This document shows, piece after piece, positions 10,433 through 20,876 of a stretch of 64,000 bases of DNA. The position numbers were made by a program, and so were the translations under genes. The notes under the pieces are model-generated. The model saw only the letters and a program-made list of their open reading frames with translations. It was not told the DNA's origin and ran no database searches. Source of the DNA: Candidatus Steffania adelgidicola (GTDB lineage Bacteria > Pseudomonadota > Gammaproteobacteria > Enterobacterales > Enterobacteriaceae); assembly GCF_020541225.1 (NCBI RefSeq), contig NZ_CP045889.1:434001-498000 (forward strand). The letters are read 5' to 3'. Positions within the stretch are counted from its first letter, which is position 1. The number at the start of each line of letters is the position of its first letter.

Positions 10433-12103
10433 ATGAGTAAAACTAAAACTCAATTAACTAATTTCATTCGTCAAATTATTGACGAACATTTAACTTCTGG
10501 TCAGTGTAAATCGGTGCATACTCGTTTTCCGCCGGAACCAAATGGTTATTTGCATATTGGGCATGCTAAATCTATTTGTCTAAATTTTGGGATTGCTCAG
10601 GATTATCATGGTCGATGTAACCTGCGTTTTGACGATACTAATCCAGTTAAAGAGAATTTAGTATATATTGATGCTATCAAGCACGATGTGCAGTGGTTGG
10701 GTTTCAAGTGGAGCGGTGATGTTCACTACGCCTCTGATTATTTTGATATTTTGCATGACTATGCACTTGAGCTGATTGATAAAGGATTGGCTTATATCGA
10801 TCAGCTTTCAGGAGATGAAATGCGAGATTTTCGAGGTACTCTTGTATATCCAGGTAAAAATAGTCCTTATCGGGATCGGAGCCCAGAAGAAAACCGGAGA
10901 CTTTTTGCTAAAATGCGCAATGGAAAATTTGCTGAAGGTGACGCCTGTCTGAGGGCAAAAATCGACATGAGCTCACCATTTATGGTGATGCGTGATCCGG
11001 TGTTGTACCGAATTAAATTTGTTGATCATCACCAGACTGGTAAGAAGTGGTGTATTTATCCGATGTATGATTTCACTCACTGCATTTCCGATGCAATAGA
11101 AGGGATTACCCATTCATTATGTACGCTAGAATTTCAGGATAATCGTCGGTTATATAATTGGATATTAGATAATATCACTATTAATGTACATCCCCGGCAG
11201 TATGAATTTTCCCGGCTTAATCTTGAATATGCTATTACATCTAAGCGCAAGCTTAATTTTTTGGTAACAGAAAAAATCGTTGAAGGTTGGGATGATCCAC
11301 GAATGCCGACGATTGCTGGTCTTCGTCGCCGCGGTTATACGGCAGCTTCAATTCGCGAATTCTGCCGACGCATTGGTGTGACAAAGCAGAATAACAATAT
11401 AGAGATGGCTGCGCTGGAAGCTTGTATCCGAGAAGACCTAAATGAGAACGCTCCCCGCGCTATGGCGGTAATCAATCCCGTTCGAGTAGTCATAGAAAGC
11501 TTGCCAGTAGGCTACCAAGAGAATCTTTTGATGCCAAACCATCCGTATAAAGCAGAGATGGGGACCCGTCAGGTTATGTTTACTCGGGAACTCTATATTG
11601 ATCGTGCTGATTTTCGTGAAGTAGCTAATAAGCAATACAAGCGTTTAGTGTTAGGTCAGGAAGGGCGCCTCCGTAATGCATACGTTATTAAAGCTGAACA
11701 TCTAGAAAAAAACAACAATGGGCTAATAACTACTATTTATTGTCGACACGACCCTGAGACACTACATAAACATCCTGTAGACGGTCGAAAGGTGAAAGGC
11801 GTAATCCACTGGGTATCGGCCGCTCATGGTTTGGCGGCAGAATTTCGTCTTTATGATCGATTGTTTAGTATAGTAAACCCAGAAAGCGCTGAAGATTTGC
11901 TCTCTGCTCTGAATCCTAATTCGTTACTTATTTGCCAGGGTTTTGTTGAAGCGAGTGTGACAATGGCTAATGTATATCAACCCTTCCAGTTTGAGCGTGA
12001 AGGCTATTTTTGTGCTGATCCTTCTGACTATAATTCGTTTCGTCCAGTGTTTAATCGCACGGTGACCCTACGAGATACCTGGATTGATAAAGCAGGGATA
12101 TGA
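10433..12103 (+). CDS. glnS: Glutaminyl-tRNA synthetase
   Basis: Class I synthetase charging tRNA-Gln. The 556 residues compare with 554 in E. coli. The HIGH motif is in [15 protein letters not shown] (about residues 34-48). The second signature, VMSKRKL in E. coli, reads AITSKRKLN here, so the Met before SK is replaced by Thr, while the catalytic lysine context SKRK is kept. The C-terminal beta-barrel anticodon-binding region is complete ([14 protein letters not shown]). The start is supported by GAGGAA about 8 bases upstream. It stands alone with about 0.9 kb of spacer on each side. Confidence 0.97.
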   Translation: MSKTKTQLTNFIRQIIDEHLTSGQCKSVHTRFPPEPNGYLHIGHAKSICLNFGIAQDYHGRCNLRFDDTNPVKENLVYIDAIKHDVQWLGFKWSGDVHYASDYFDILHDYALELIDKGLAYIDQLSGDEMRDFRGTLVYPGKNSPYRDRSPEENRRLFAKMRNGKFAEGDACLRAKIDMSSPFMVMRDPVLYRIKFVDHHQTGKKWCIYPMYDFTHCISDAIEGITHSLCTLEFQDNRRLYNWILDNITINVHPRQYEFSRLNLEYAITSKRKLNFLVTEKIVEGWDDPRMPTIAGLRRRGYTAASIREFCRRIGVTKQNNNIEMAALEACIREDLNENAPRAMAVINPVRVVIESLPVGYQENLLMPNHPYKAEMGTRQVMFTRELYIDRADFREVANKQYKRLVLGQEGRLRNAYVIKAEHLEKNNNGLITTIYCRHDPETLHKHPVDGRKVKGVIHWVSAAHGLAAEFRLYDRLFSIVNPESAEDLLSALNPNSLLICQGFVEASVTMANVYQPFQFEREGYFCADPSDYNSFRPVFNRTVTLRDTWIDKAGI

Positions 12104-12984
12104 TTTTCTGTACTATTATTCGTTTGTAATCGTATAAAAAGCGGTATAATGTTTTTTTTCTTGCGAAAAATTGATTAGATAACATCTGTTATTAGTGTTT
12201 TTGATACGAGGATATACTATCCTCATCTTGAGGATGAGGGCATGGAAGAAACCAAACTGCTGATTTAAATAAGCAGTCTGATTTATTCTTTCTGTTAAGC
12301 ATTTTAGGGCGGTGTAAATATACTGTAATATTCGACTTATCATAAACAGGTTTGTATTAGTATTAACGTAGATACGAACTTAGAAAGTTTGCAAAATATA
12401 CGAACGTGTATATTTTGCAAATGTCTGATCAAATATCAGGTCTCGGCCTAGTGGTTTTTATGAATTTCTGTCTAACTTCATGATATGAAGACATCCCTAA
12501 ATACACAATTCTTCTTTTGTGTTTTTATCAAGCCTGTTCCATAAGCATTGCTCATGGTGCTAACAGATAATAGCAAGAAATTTATAAGCTATTTCGCTTA
12601 CAAAGATGCGTTGTTCAATTTAAGATATAACTTCAACTGATTTTGTGTAACTTTTAATATTTAAAAGCATCGTTTACTTAATACTGAATCTGAAATTAAC
12701 AATATAGCTAATCGATTTTATAATGGTCTAAAGAATATAATGTATTATGCTTATTGGGACAAATAAGGTAGTAATTATCTTTACTATACTAGTTTAACTA
12801 AAATTAAAAAATAAAACACTATTTCGGTGAATAAAGGATATACGTAAACTTGAATTGCAATCATTTAATAATACATCTCGACTAGAGATTCAGAGCCAAC
12901 ATCACTTACCGAACAGAGAAACTCTCGTAATCTAAAGATATTCCAGTAGGAAAACCCCAATTACTCTTGAAGGAGTTATTCAAT
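12104..12984. other. Decayed spacer glnS-dapD
   Basis: No intact gene. glnD should precede dapD, and only its extreme 3' end can be guessed (12985-13047). The notable element is the 14-bp perfect stem-loop at 12388-12421. A 75-codon minus-strand frame at 12116-12343 has no recognisable features. Confidence 0.55.
12388..12421. repeat. Perfect 14-bp stem-loop
   Basis: TTTGCAAAATATAC (12388-12401) pairs exactly with 12408-12421 around the loop GAACGT. There is no T-tract on either side. Survival of a perfect inverted repeat in otherwise eroded DNA suggests either recent formation or a function. Confidence 0.9.
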
Positions 12985-13047
12985 GTAAATAACCAAATAG
13001 AATATAAGTACTGTTGTTAATGTCCCTCAACCCGATCAAAAGGATAA
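12985..13047 (+). pseudogene. glnD: Possible 3' tail of glnD
   Basis: The frame from 12985 reads VNNQIEYK and ends SKG-stop (TAA 13045-13047), with LNP visible in the neighbouring frame. E. coli GlnD (the PII uridylyltransferase) ends with LNNELQQE and finishes LNPNDKG-stop, just upstream of dapD. The match is short and contains an internal stop and a shift, so it rests mainly on position. Confidence 0.35.
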
Positions 13048-13053
13048 GACAAG

Positions 13054-13878
13054 ATGCCATCATTACAGCAGATTATTGAAACTGCTTTTGAACAACATAC
13101 TTCAATAACATCAAAGAATGTCAGCTCCTCTACTCGAAATGCAGTGAATGAGGTCATAGCCTCTCTGGATAGTGGGGTGCTACGTATAGCAGAAAAAATC
13201 AGTGGATCTTGGATCACTCACCAATGGCTGAAAAAAGCAGTACTGCTCTCCTTTCGGATTGCTGATAACCAGTTAATGGAAGTTGGAAAAATGCGTTTTT
13301 TCGATAAAATACCTATGAAGTTTACTAACTGGGATCATGATCGCTTCCAGAAGACTGGGTGTCGCGTTGTCCCTCTAGCCAGTGTGCGCCAGGGCTCTTA
13401 TATTGCACATAACGCAGTAGTTATGCCGTCTTATATTAATATTGGAGCCTATATAGATGAGGGAACCATGGTGGATACCTGGGCGACAGTCGGCTCCTGT
13501 GCGCAAATTGGCAAAAATGTTCATTTATCTGGCGGCGTTGGTATTGGCGGTGTACTAGAACCACTACAAAGTAATCCGACTATTATCGAAGACAATTGTT
13601 TTATAGGTGCTCGTTCTGAAATCGTCGAAGGGGTAATTGTACAAGAAAACTCGGTGATTTCCATGGGTGTATTTATTAGCCAGAGTACTAAAATCTTTGA
13701 TCGGGAAACTAGAAAAGTGCATTATGGCTATATTCCTGCTGGTTCAGTCGTAGTGTCTGGTAATTTACCGTCTAAAGATGGCTGCCATAGTCTCTATTGC
13801 GCAGTAATTGTAAAAAAAGTTGATGCAAAAACTCGCAGCAAGGTTGGGATCAATGATCTATTACGTACAATTGATTAA
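13054..13878 (+). CDS. dapD: Tetrahydrodipicolinate N-succinyltransferase DapD
   Basis: Transfers succinyl from succinyl-CoA to tetrahydrodipicolinate in the lysine/meso-DAP pathway, feeding both protein and peptidoglycan synthesis. The 274 residues are identical in length to E. coli. The left-handed beta-helix hexapeptide region is clear at about 103-245 ([20 protein letters not shown], then [13 protein letters not shown] and [12 protein letters not shown]). The start is supported by AAGGATAAG upstream. Retention suggests the symbiont still makes DAP for a cell wall, and possibly lysine for the host. No damage seen. Confidence 0.97.
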   Translation: MPSLQQIIETAFEQHTSITSKNVSSSTRNAVNEVIASLDSGVLRIAEKISGSWITHQWLKKAVLLSFRIADNQLMEVGKMRFFDKIPMKFTNWDHDRFQKTGCRVVPLASVRQGSYIAHNAVVMPSYINIGAYIDEGTMVDTWATVGSCAQIGKNVHLSGGVGIGGVLEPLQSNPTIIEDNCFIGARSEIVEGVIVQENSVISMGVFISQSTKIFDRETRKVHYGYIPAGSVVVSGNLPSKDGCHSLYCAVIVKKVDAKTRSKVGINDLLRTID

Positions 13879-14439
13879 AATTATTTATTAAGGATGATAG
13901 TCGTTCGTTTGCAATTAACTGTGAGACGATGCATTTATTCTAGTTGTAATAGATAGAATCTTTATGTTATAAGGGAGAACTTTCATATATCTGTTAACTT
14001 TACATATTATTGTTTACTAGTGCTACAGTGAAGATGGAAGTAATGTTTAATTATAGTGAGGTATATATATCGTGTGGTGTACTATTTATCGTATTTACTG
14101 GAATGAGAATAGTGGTTTTTCCGTGTATCACCTTTTTTATAGGTTATCTGGAATCCCATTCCAATCAAGATCTTATCCGGGTAATGTCTATTATCGATGA
14201 TAGTTGTTCTATTTTTACAAGTAAAATTTTATCACTATTCTTCAGATTAAGATTTATAAAGAATAAAGTTCTTCTAAAAGCGATGACGAAATCTCATATG
14301 TTATCTGGAAGAGAAAGATTGCAATATCAAAAAGAATTCTATCAAAAGAGTAAGTGCATTTTTTACAAGGGATGACACACGGGTTGTGTGCAATATAGAA
14401 GCAAGATATAGAGATTGATATTTATATCAGGATTTATTT
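13879..14439. other. Spacer dapD-tldD fossil
   Basis: Holds an open frame of 121 codons (14010-14375, plus) with no family resemblance and no ribosome-binding site. It lies antisense to where the body of tldD would be, so I treat it as chance. No hairpins or RNA genes recognised. Confidence 0.5.
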
Positions 14440-14720
14440 TTGTCGAATCTGAGTGAAACAAAATAAAAGATTGACTGTCCAATGACAGTGCTGATTCTGA
14501 TGTTCACTAAAGTATGCATCGTAGATATTGAGCAGATCTTGGTTGCGCCTATAGAGGTATATAATTAAAAAAAACCTGTTGTGAGAAAAAGCCTATACTT
14601 TATAAGTAATTTAAATGATGTTTTATATGACAAGAAGTGTAAAAAAATCGTAACACCTATCTATTCATAAGGGGTCTAGATAATGATCCAGAATTAAAAA
14701 TCTTTTTAACTAATCTACGG
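14440..14720 (-). pseudogene. tldD: tldD fossil, N-terminal part
   Basis: Reading the minus strand through about 14550-14480 gives NQDLLNIYDAYFSE followed by HWTV. This follows TldD NHQDL, LDYGDLYFQSS and SWVLED, with the residues between NHQDL and LDY deleted. TldD is the metalloprotease partner of TldE (microcin B17 maturation, CcdA degradation). Immediate position downstream of yhdP is the ancestral order. Only the first quarter can be traced. Confidence 0.5.
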
Positions 14721-14751
14721 GAAATAAGTGTTGCGGTTGAATAAGAGGTTT

Positions 14752-17700
14752 TTATTTTAATCGTTGTTTCGGAATGCGAGGTTGGCGTAAAACCTCTTCT
14801 ATTTTCGGCTTTGCCCAGTTTCCGCTTATATGATAACTAATAAGCGATAACTTATTCCATAATGGTGCCAAAACTCTACTGGCAGCAAAGGCTGCCGCGC
14901 CCATCGCCGGATTGATGACGCATGCCGTCGCCATACCAAGCGTAATAGAAATTTTTGGTGCGATTAAAGCTTCGATATCCACTAGGTGTTGAGTAAAATC
15001 TAAATTTCCCATCATAGCAATATCTGCTTCTAAGCCATCAATCAGTAGATTGTTAGTATGTAAAATTCCTTTATGTAATGAGGCGTTTCCTATGATTGAA
15101 TCAAAATAAAATCCTTTCCCGAAAGCATCGTTGAAATCAAATTGAAATTTACGAAATAGCGCATCTAAGCTCAGTAAGCGTAGGATTCGCCCGGCACTGC
15201 TACTGGTGATATTCTCGATTTTTCCTTTTCCACATCGACCATATAGAACTCCATTTAAAAGCGTTAGATCTACCTGCCATGGCGCACCATGCCACTGTAA
15301 ATTATAATTTATATTAAAAGGGGATTCACGAAGCGGTGTATCTATCCCGATAGAATCAGCTATGGCTGCAATATTTTCCCCTTCTACTCTCCCTCTCAGA
15401 GAAGTTTTATTCTCTTGATGATTATTCAGCCAATTACCTTCGACAATCAGACGCGTTCTGCCGTTATCGATAACACCGCCGGTCAGTGTAAGTTGATTCT
15501 GTTTTACCTTGATGTTGGCACTAACCCATCCTAAATTCTGACCTTGAATCCAGCACTGACGGCAAGTGACTTTGAATGTGGTAGGCCAGTTAGCAAAAAT
15601 ATCACTGTACCCAGAGCGTTGCTTCTTGCTCAAGGAGGAACTGGGATTGGCAGTGACGATGGAAAAACCTGGATGATAGTAGAGATAGTCTAGATCGGCA
15701 CGCCAGTGTGCATTCTTAGTTATAGTTAAAATACCATGGATTTCTTGACCCTGTATAATAACTTTATTTCCCTGACTCATATTATGATCAGTCAGATCTA
15801 GATGATGCCAGGTTTGCCCGCCTAGTGTTAGATCTGAGATCCGTATTTTCAGCGTCTCTGGAAAAAAGAAAGGTATATCTGATACTGTACCTCGTGACGG
15901 CGGTAGTGATTGAAGTAGGTGTAGCCATTTATCTCCATCCAGAGTCTTTATCGATAACGTTAGAGCAGCAGTATCAGCGGGAAGTGGAGGTATCTTTCCA
16001 TTGTCTGTCCACGCTCCAAACGCTAGTTGAACTTTTTTTCCTGGCAATAATAGCCATTGGCTATTAAAAGCATTAAGATTGTTCGTGTAGGCACTGAATG
16101 TAAAGGAATACATATTTCCTTTAGCATTTATAACAAGCGTTAAGGGCTGATTTTCTTCTTTATCGAATGGAGCAGGAAACTGACTCTTGATATTTTTTAG
16201 ATCACTCCTCACTATAACTTCATAGTGCATTTTCCCTTTTACCGGTAAAACAACCTTAATATTACTTTCCCAGGGTATATGACCTTTCACTACTTTGGTC
16301 AGTCTATCTGGTATTAAAGGTAACTTTCTAAGTATCCAGTCTCCTTTTAGTCCAACATTAACGTTAAAGCTACCGAACTTTTCTCTCGTTATGAAATTCA
16401 ACACTATAGGTTGTCCGAAGCATGTCCCGTCAAGAAAGGTACTGTCTATATTACGATTAGTATAATGAAAAGTACCGTTTAAATGCTGTAGAGTGATGTC
16501 TAATGATTTTAAATAAAGTGAGTTGTTCTCAAGCGTTATATCACCTGAAGCAGTCACTGCTGGACCGCTAAGTGGGATATCTAGATGCAGGTTTCCATGT
16601 AGTTTCCCTGAAACCCGAAGCTCATTGAGTGTTTTTCCAAGCGATGATTTAAGCGGTGTTTGAAGAAAATAGTTACGAACAGCGTCACCAGTGCCGCTGA
16701 TATTGGCATCGATTAATAATTTCTTTTTAGAATAATTTGGAATGCTAGCGGTGACATTTCGACCTTTGGCTTCGCCAAACATAGTGTGTTTAGCATACAT
16801 AAATAAACCATCGTTAACAAAATTTAGGTCGATTTCTAACCGCTTGAGGGCCGGCCAATTAGATTGAAATTGATACTCCGCATGTCTTAAAGGTAGCCAT
16901 ACCTGAAGATGTCCATCTTTATGTTTAAATGAAAACCGAGTGGGATTGCCTGAAAATAGCATGATGCCATTATCTACTTTGCCGTGCTTAACCGCACTGG
17001 TTAGATACTCCATTAAGCGGATTCCCATCAGTCTTGTGGGAAAATAACGTAAAGTATTGCTAGCGTTGTTTGAGCGTAGACCGGCAAGAACATCTAACCA
17101 AGGTTCCCCTTTTACTGGTTGATGAAAACAAAAATCACCATTAACTGATATTGATGGAGCTTGGGCATGAATATTACGCCCCCAGAGAATTAGCTCTTTT
17201 TTTAGATTATGGTGCCAATAAAAAGTCGCGCACGCATAAAATAAATTTATTGGTTTGCGAAACATCACCTGATAGGGTATTTTGCTATGTTCTATCGTTA
17301 ACTGCAATTCTCCCGTATCTATCGAGCCTTCTACTGATCCAGAGATGTGATCCATGCCAGGCAGCATTTTCCAGCTCTGCCAACTGAGATCGTGCCAGCG
17401 TCCTTGAAAATGCGTGGCAACGACATTACTAAGTGGAATGTCTAAGATTAAGGTTGACAGTTCTCCATGTGGTTGCAGGTCATGCCAGCGTGCACATAGA
17501 GTTGGCGTTACGCATGAGATCAGCGATAGCAATGGTGTTAACCTTTCGAAAACAAGTCCGCTCGCACGCAGACGTATCTCACCTTTTGGATCTTGACTAA
17601 CGAGATACCCCTGTGATGGGCACCAGTAAAATGATAGCGTTGCAGGTGCCCAGGCTTGACCATCTGTGGTAAGATCTATTGTTGGTATATCTATCTTCCA

Positions 17701-18582
17701 AGTATTCTCCTGTTTTCTTAGATGCAGCCTTATCTGATGAATATCAATCCAATGTTTCTGAACATCCTCTTCCCAAAGCATAGATCCCTTGTTGAGTAAA
17801 GCATCTGCGCTTGCAATCTTTCCGTTAGTGATAGTTACCCAACTTGTTAGACCAAAATCAGCACTCTTTAGGTTGATATTCTGTTTTAATAGTTTATTGA
17901 ACCAAGGTTTACAGTTAAAATGCTTGGCTTGTAGAGAGATCTTGCCATGGTCTAGTACCTCTTTTTGATCATACAAATCTATTTGTATCTCGATCTCTCC
18001 TTGCTCTATCTGTCGACTGGAGAGGCGTATCTTTCCTTTAGCAAAATGGTGATTAAGGGTATTAAACCAGGTGACGTGTAGTAAAGAAAGCCGATTCTCT
18101 TCTCCTGATGGGGTTAGAACAGTGATCTTACTGCAGATCAGCATGATCTGATCAAACTGGCGAAGAAAAAAATCAAAAAAATGATAGGCCTTGACAAAAG
18201 CATTATGCTGATCCTGTTGTAACATAGTGGGGTTAACAATTACCTGAAGATTATAAAAGGTTGCATCTCGGAATTTCCAGCGCCACTGCAGAAGCGATTT
18301 CCAGATATCTAGAGCTAGCGTAAGGTGCTCTACATTCAGCAACTCGGTAGAATTCACAGCTTCCAGTCCTCTAATATCCAAAGTGATTCCAAAGGATTCC
18401 CAGCTAGCTTGGAGCCGGTTTATCTGGATATTGGTATGGAAATCGTGATTTAAAATTGCGACTATTTGTGGACGGAAGTGATTTAGATGCGTTATGGCTA
18501 GATTCAATCCGGTAACCGTCAATGCTACAAGGATGATAAGATTGACCCCGATAGCTATCAGGAACTTCGGTAATTGCTTCAC
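14752..18582 (-). CDS. yhdP: AsmA-family envelope lipid-transport protein YhdP
   Basis: Giant inner-membrane-anchored protein of the AsmA/TamB-like bridge family (DUF3971/AsmA_2), known in E. coli to move phospholipid to the outer membrane together with TamB and YdbH. The 1276 residues match the roughly 1266 of E. coli. An N-terminal transmembrane segment (FLIAIGVNLIILVALTVTGL, about 6-25) is followed by a long beta-rich periplasmic region. The C-terminus contains GLEADIAMMGNLDF and DIEALIAPKISIT, typical of the conserved end. It is flanked by tldD and rng fossils, so it alone of the rng-yhdP-tldD block has survived. A 3.8-kb open frame in so decayed a genome implies strong selection. Confidence 0.93.
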   Translation of the reverse strand: MKQLPKFLIAIGVNLIILVALTVTGLNLAITHLNHFRPQIVAILNHDFHTNIQINRLQASWESFGITLDIRGLEAVNSTELLNVEHLTLALDIWKSLLQWRWKFRDATFYNLQVIVNPTMLQQDQHNAFVKAYHFFDFFLRQFDQIMLICSKITVLTPSGEENRLSLLHVTWFNTLNHHFAKGKIRLSSRQIEQGEIEIQIDLYDQKEVLDHGKISLQAKHFNCKPWFNKLLKQNINLKSADFGLTSWVTITNGKIASADALLNKGSMLWEEDVQKHWIDIHQIRLHLRKQENTWKIDIPTIDLTTDGQAWAPATLSFYWCPSQGYLVSQDPKGEIRLRASGLVFERLTPLLSLISCVTPTLCARWHDLQPHGELSTLILDIPLSNVVATHFQGRWHDLSWQSWKMLPGMDHISGSVEGSIDTGELQLTIEHSKIPYQVMFRKPINLFYACATFYWHHNLKKELILWGRNIHAQAPSISVNGDFCFHQPVKGEPWLDVLAGLRSNNASNTLRYFPTRLMGIRLMEYLTSAVKHGKVDNGIMLFSGNPTRFSFKHKDGHLQVWLPLRHAEYQFQSNWPALKRLEIDLNFVNDGLFMYAKHTMFGEAKGRNVTASIPNYSKKKLLIDANISGTGDAVRNYFLQTPLKSSLGKTLNELRVSGKLHGNLHLDIPLSGPAVTASGDITLENNSLYLKSLDITLQHLNGTFHYTNRNIDSTFLDGTCFGQPIVLNFITREKFGSFNVNVGLKGDWILRKLPLIPDRLTKVVKGHIPWESNIKVVLPVKGKMHYEVIVRSDLKNIKSQFPAPFDKEENQPLTLVINAKGNMYSFTFSAYTNNLNAFNSQWLLLPGKKVQLAFGAWTDNGKIPPLPADTAALTLSIKTLDGDKWLHLLQSLPPSRGTVSDIPFFFPETLKIRISDLTLGGQTWHHLDLTDHNMSQGNKVIIQGQEIHGILTITKNAHWRADLDYLYYHPGFSIVTANPSSSLSKKQRSGYSDIFANWPTTFKVTCRQCWIQGQNLGWVSANIKVKQNQLTLTGGVIDNGRTRLIVEGNWLNNHQENKTSLRGRVEGENIAAIADSIGIDTPLRESPFNINYNLQWHGAPWQVDLTLLNGVLYGRCGKGKIENITSSSAGRILRLLSLDALFRKFQFDFNDAFGKGFYFDSIIGNASLHKGILHTNNLLIDGLEADIAMMGNLDFTQHLVDIEALIAPKISITLGMATACVINPAMGAAAFAASRVLAPLWNKLSLISYHISGNWAKPKIEEVLRQPRIPKQRLK

Positions 18583-18754
18583 GCCTATCTCCTTGCTTAC
18601 TGTGGCATGCTTGGTACGTCAGATGTCATGGATCTTTTTAATTATAAATCTAACAGGTAGCAATGAGTTATATCGTTAACACATCCAACAGCTTTTAGCT
18701 ATAGATTAGCTTTATCCAGACTTTGATTGCTATCTTCCAATGTTTCTACCTGTT

Positions 18755-19300
18755 CGCCTGTTGGTTATTCATGGTTTTTTAAGGGTATAGTTATTCTACT
18801 TCACCTTTAAGATAAAAATTTTTTTGCTTTTATAAACAAGGTGCACATGTATTTTTAGTAAAAATTTGACATTCTGTAATATTGTGTGTTTTTGAAGTCA
18901 TTTCGCTTTAATCTTGTACAACTCTTTCAAAGACTAAAATGGCGTTATGCTCCTCAAGACTGATTGTGGCAATGCTTGATTGTTCATGGCAACACATTAA
19001 CTTGATATGATCGCAATTTCTTGACTAAAATGAAACAGTAACTTTGACTATATCTGAATACTGTTTATTCAATAACACGGTCATATTTTTTATATTTTCT
19101 CTTTTCAGTGAAAAGAGCGCTCTAATAAGCTTTAAAACAAGCCATGGAATTTAAGTTTTCTTATAACGCCTTGTTTTTACAAGATTTTTTAAAAGGTTTG
19201 TAAATTTCTTTCCCCTACCTTTTGGCAGCCGATGGAGCGGTATAATGTAGAAATGGATAAAAATTAAGCGAGTTATAAGATTTACACTTAAGCAAGATAA
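18755..19300 (-). pseudogene. rng: rng fossil (RNase G)
   Basis: The minus strand at about 19130-19096 reads LLERSFH*KEK, matching SLEQALSKDR of RNase G. At 18826-18798 it reads KIFILKVK and, after a one-base shift, RITIPLKNHE (18797-18767), matching EIFVGKQVKVQIEPLYNQE near the C-terminus. Order, distance and the place upstream of yhdP all fit. RNase G is the short homologue of RNase E; its loss leaves RNase E (rne, intact at 20877-24251) as the only member visible here. Confidence 0.6.
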
Positions 19301-19464
19301 AGTGATTGGGTTTCATTTCTTTTTTTTAAGAGATTTAGATCCTAACGTAGATAACCGAATGCGTAGTTTTAAACGTTTATGCTTAAGCTTTAGTTTTGTC
19401 TTTATTATTTTATTTATATCCTTCATGCTATACTTTTTAAGATGATTAAATACCGGTGTTTAAG

Positions 19465-19487
19465 ATACTTCATTGTTAATGAAGTAT
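19465..19487. terminator. Stem-loop downstream of pyrC
   Basis: ATACTTCATT (19465-19474) pairs perfectly with 19478-19487, loop GTT. It lies about 60 bases past the pyrC stop and could terminate pyrC, although the following tract is only AT-rich rather than a T-run. Confidence 0.45.
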
Positions 19488-19548
19488 ATTCGTATCCTTT
19501 AATACGCCTCAAGTTTTATGCAAATGTTTTAGGAAAATAACTAGGCTA

Positions 19549-20670
19549 CTAAGGGATGGATCCCATTATATTATCCAGTGAATTGACTGTATATTTATCA
19601 GCGTCACATTCACTGTCATTTAGTACGCTCCAATTGAGCAGCTGGCCAGCAAGGAAGGGTACTAGCGTCTCGAGATCGGAATTTATAAGAGGAATTGTCA
19701 TGGGTTGGCGGTTTGTCTTACGGCCTAGTGTAATAAAATCTTCGTTCAGCGGTAAACCGTAAAAAAATGGACCATTAACCGAACAAAAAGCTTCTAAATG
19801 CGCTAGTGCACCGATCTCTTCGAATATTGTGGCATAAGCCGCTAATGCTGATGGGGCGTTAAAAATTCCTGCACAGCCGCAGTCTGACTCTTTACGCGAT
19901 TGGGTATGCGGCGCGGTATCCGTACCGAGAAACAAACGATTACAGCCGCTTGCGAGAGCTCCGCGCAATGCTTCCTGGTGGATCTTACGTTTTAAGATTG
20001 GTAAGCAGTAAAGATGAGGGTGTAGGCCTCCCACTAGAAGATGGTTACGGTTAAACATCAGGTGTTGTGGAGTGATTGTAGCGCCCAAATAAGAATTACC
20101 GGCAAGCACATATTCAGTGGCCTCTTTTGTGGTAATGTGTTCAAAAACGATCTTTAGCTCTGGAAATTGGCGCCGAATAGGTTCCATGATCTTTTCGATG
20201 AATCGAGCTTCACGATCGAAAATATCGATATCTCTCCCGATCATTTCGCCGTGAATAAGTAGAGGCATGCAAAGTGTTTGCATTGTTTCAAAGAGAGGAT
20301 ACATTGCTGTAATGTTAGTAACAGCATGCTGGGAGTAAGTGGTAGCATTCATTGGATACAGCTTGGCTGCAGTAAATTCCCCCTGTTTGTATCCGTCAAT
20401 AAGTGTTTTCTTTCTTAAGGTATCTGTTAAATAACAGGTCATTAATGGTGTAAACCGGTGTCCATTTGGGAGCGCAGAAACAATGCGTTTTCGATAGGCT
20501 CTCGCCTGCTCGAGAGTGGTTATTGGCACCATTAGATTAGGCATGATTATCGCTCGGCCAAAGTGGCGACTAGTATAGGGCAGCACTGTACGCAATATCT
20601 CATTATCGCGTAAATGCACATGCCAGTCGTCCGGTCGTCGAATTTTGAGTACTGGTGATTGTTGAGACAT
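19549..20670 (-). CDS. pyrC: Dihydroorotase PyrC
   Basis: Zinc amidohydrolase closing carbamoyl-aspartate to dihydroorotate in pyrimidine synthesis. Metal ligands are visible: HVHLRD near residue 16, the carboxylated Lys in TAAKLYP, HGE, EHIT, and GTDTAPH. The protein is 373 residues against 348 in E. coli. The extra length is a 25-residue tail after LLNWSV, where E. coli ends (SVKQ), so the original stop has been lost and translation runs into former spacer. In E. coli the flg cluster separates pyrC from rne; here they are 206 bases apart, pointing to deletion of those genes. Confidence 0.95.
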   Translation of the reverse strand: MSQQSPVLKIRRPDDWHVHLRDNEILRTVLPYTSRHFGRAIIMPNLMVPITTLEQARAYRKRIVSALPNGHRFTPLMTCYLTDTLRKKTLIDGYKQGEFTAAKLYPMNATTYSQHAVTNITAMYPLFETMQTLCMPLLIHGEMIGRDIDIFDREARFIEKIMEPIRRQFPELKIVFEHITTKEATEYVLAGNSYLGATITPQHLMFNRNHLLVGGLHPHLYCLPILKRKIHQEALRGALASGCNRLFLGTDTAPHTQSRKESDCGCAGIFNAPSALAAYATIFEEIGALAHLEAFCSVNGPFFYGLPLNEDFITLGRKTNRQPMTIPLINSDLETLVPFLAGQLLNWSVLNDSECDADKYTVNSLDNIMGSIP

Positions 20671-20819
20671 ATTGTCTAGCTCCGGTTAAATTAGGATAAA
20701 GTTATTACTTTGCTTATGAAAGCACTTTATTAGAAGAAGTATAAAGAGAGATGCGTACTTTACCGTACCTTACCGTATTTTACCTTATCTTAATTTAATA
20801 TCTTTATGACCTCATAAAG

Positions 20820-20850
20820 CAGATAAAAAGGACCCGCCGAAGCGAGTCTT
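20820..20850 (-). terminator. Intrinsic terminator of rne
   Basis: On the minus strand, GACTCGC-TTCG-GCGGGTC (20848-20831) is followed by CTTTTTATC. The seven-pair stem has one G-U pair and a stable UUCG loop. It lies about 30 bases past the rne stop, in a textbook arrangement. Confidence 0.85.
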
Positions 20851-20876
20851 GAGTTGGGGGTGGAAAAGAATATGCG

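Noticed and set aside
14010-14375. 121-codon open frame between dapD and tldD fossil
   Set aside because: No family resemblance, no ribosome-binding site, composition like the spacer, and it is antisense to the place where tldD should lie.
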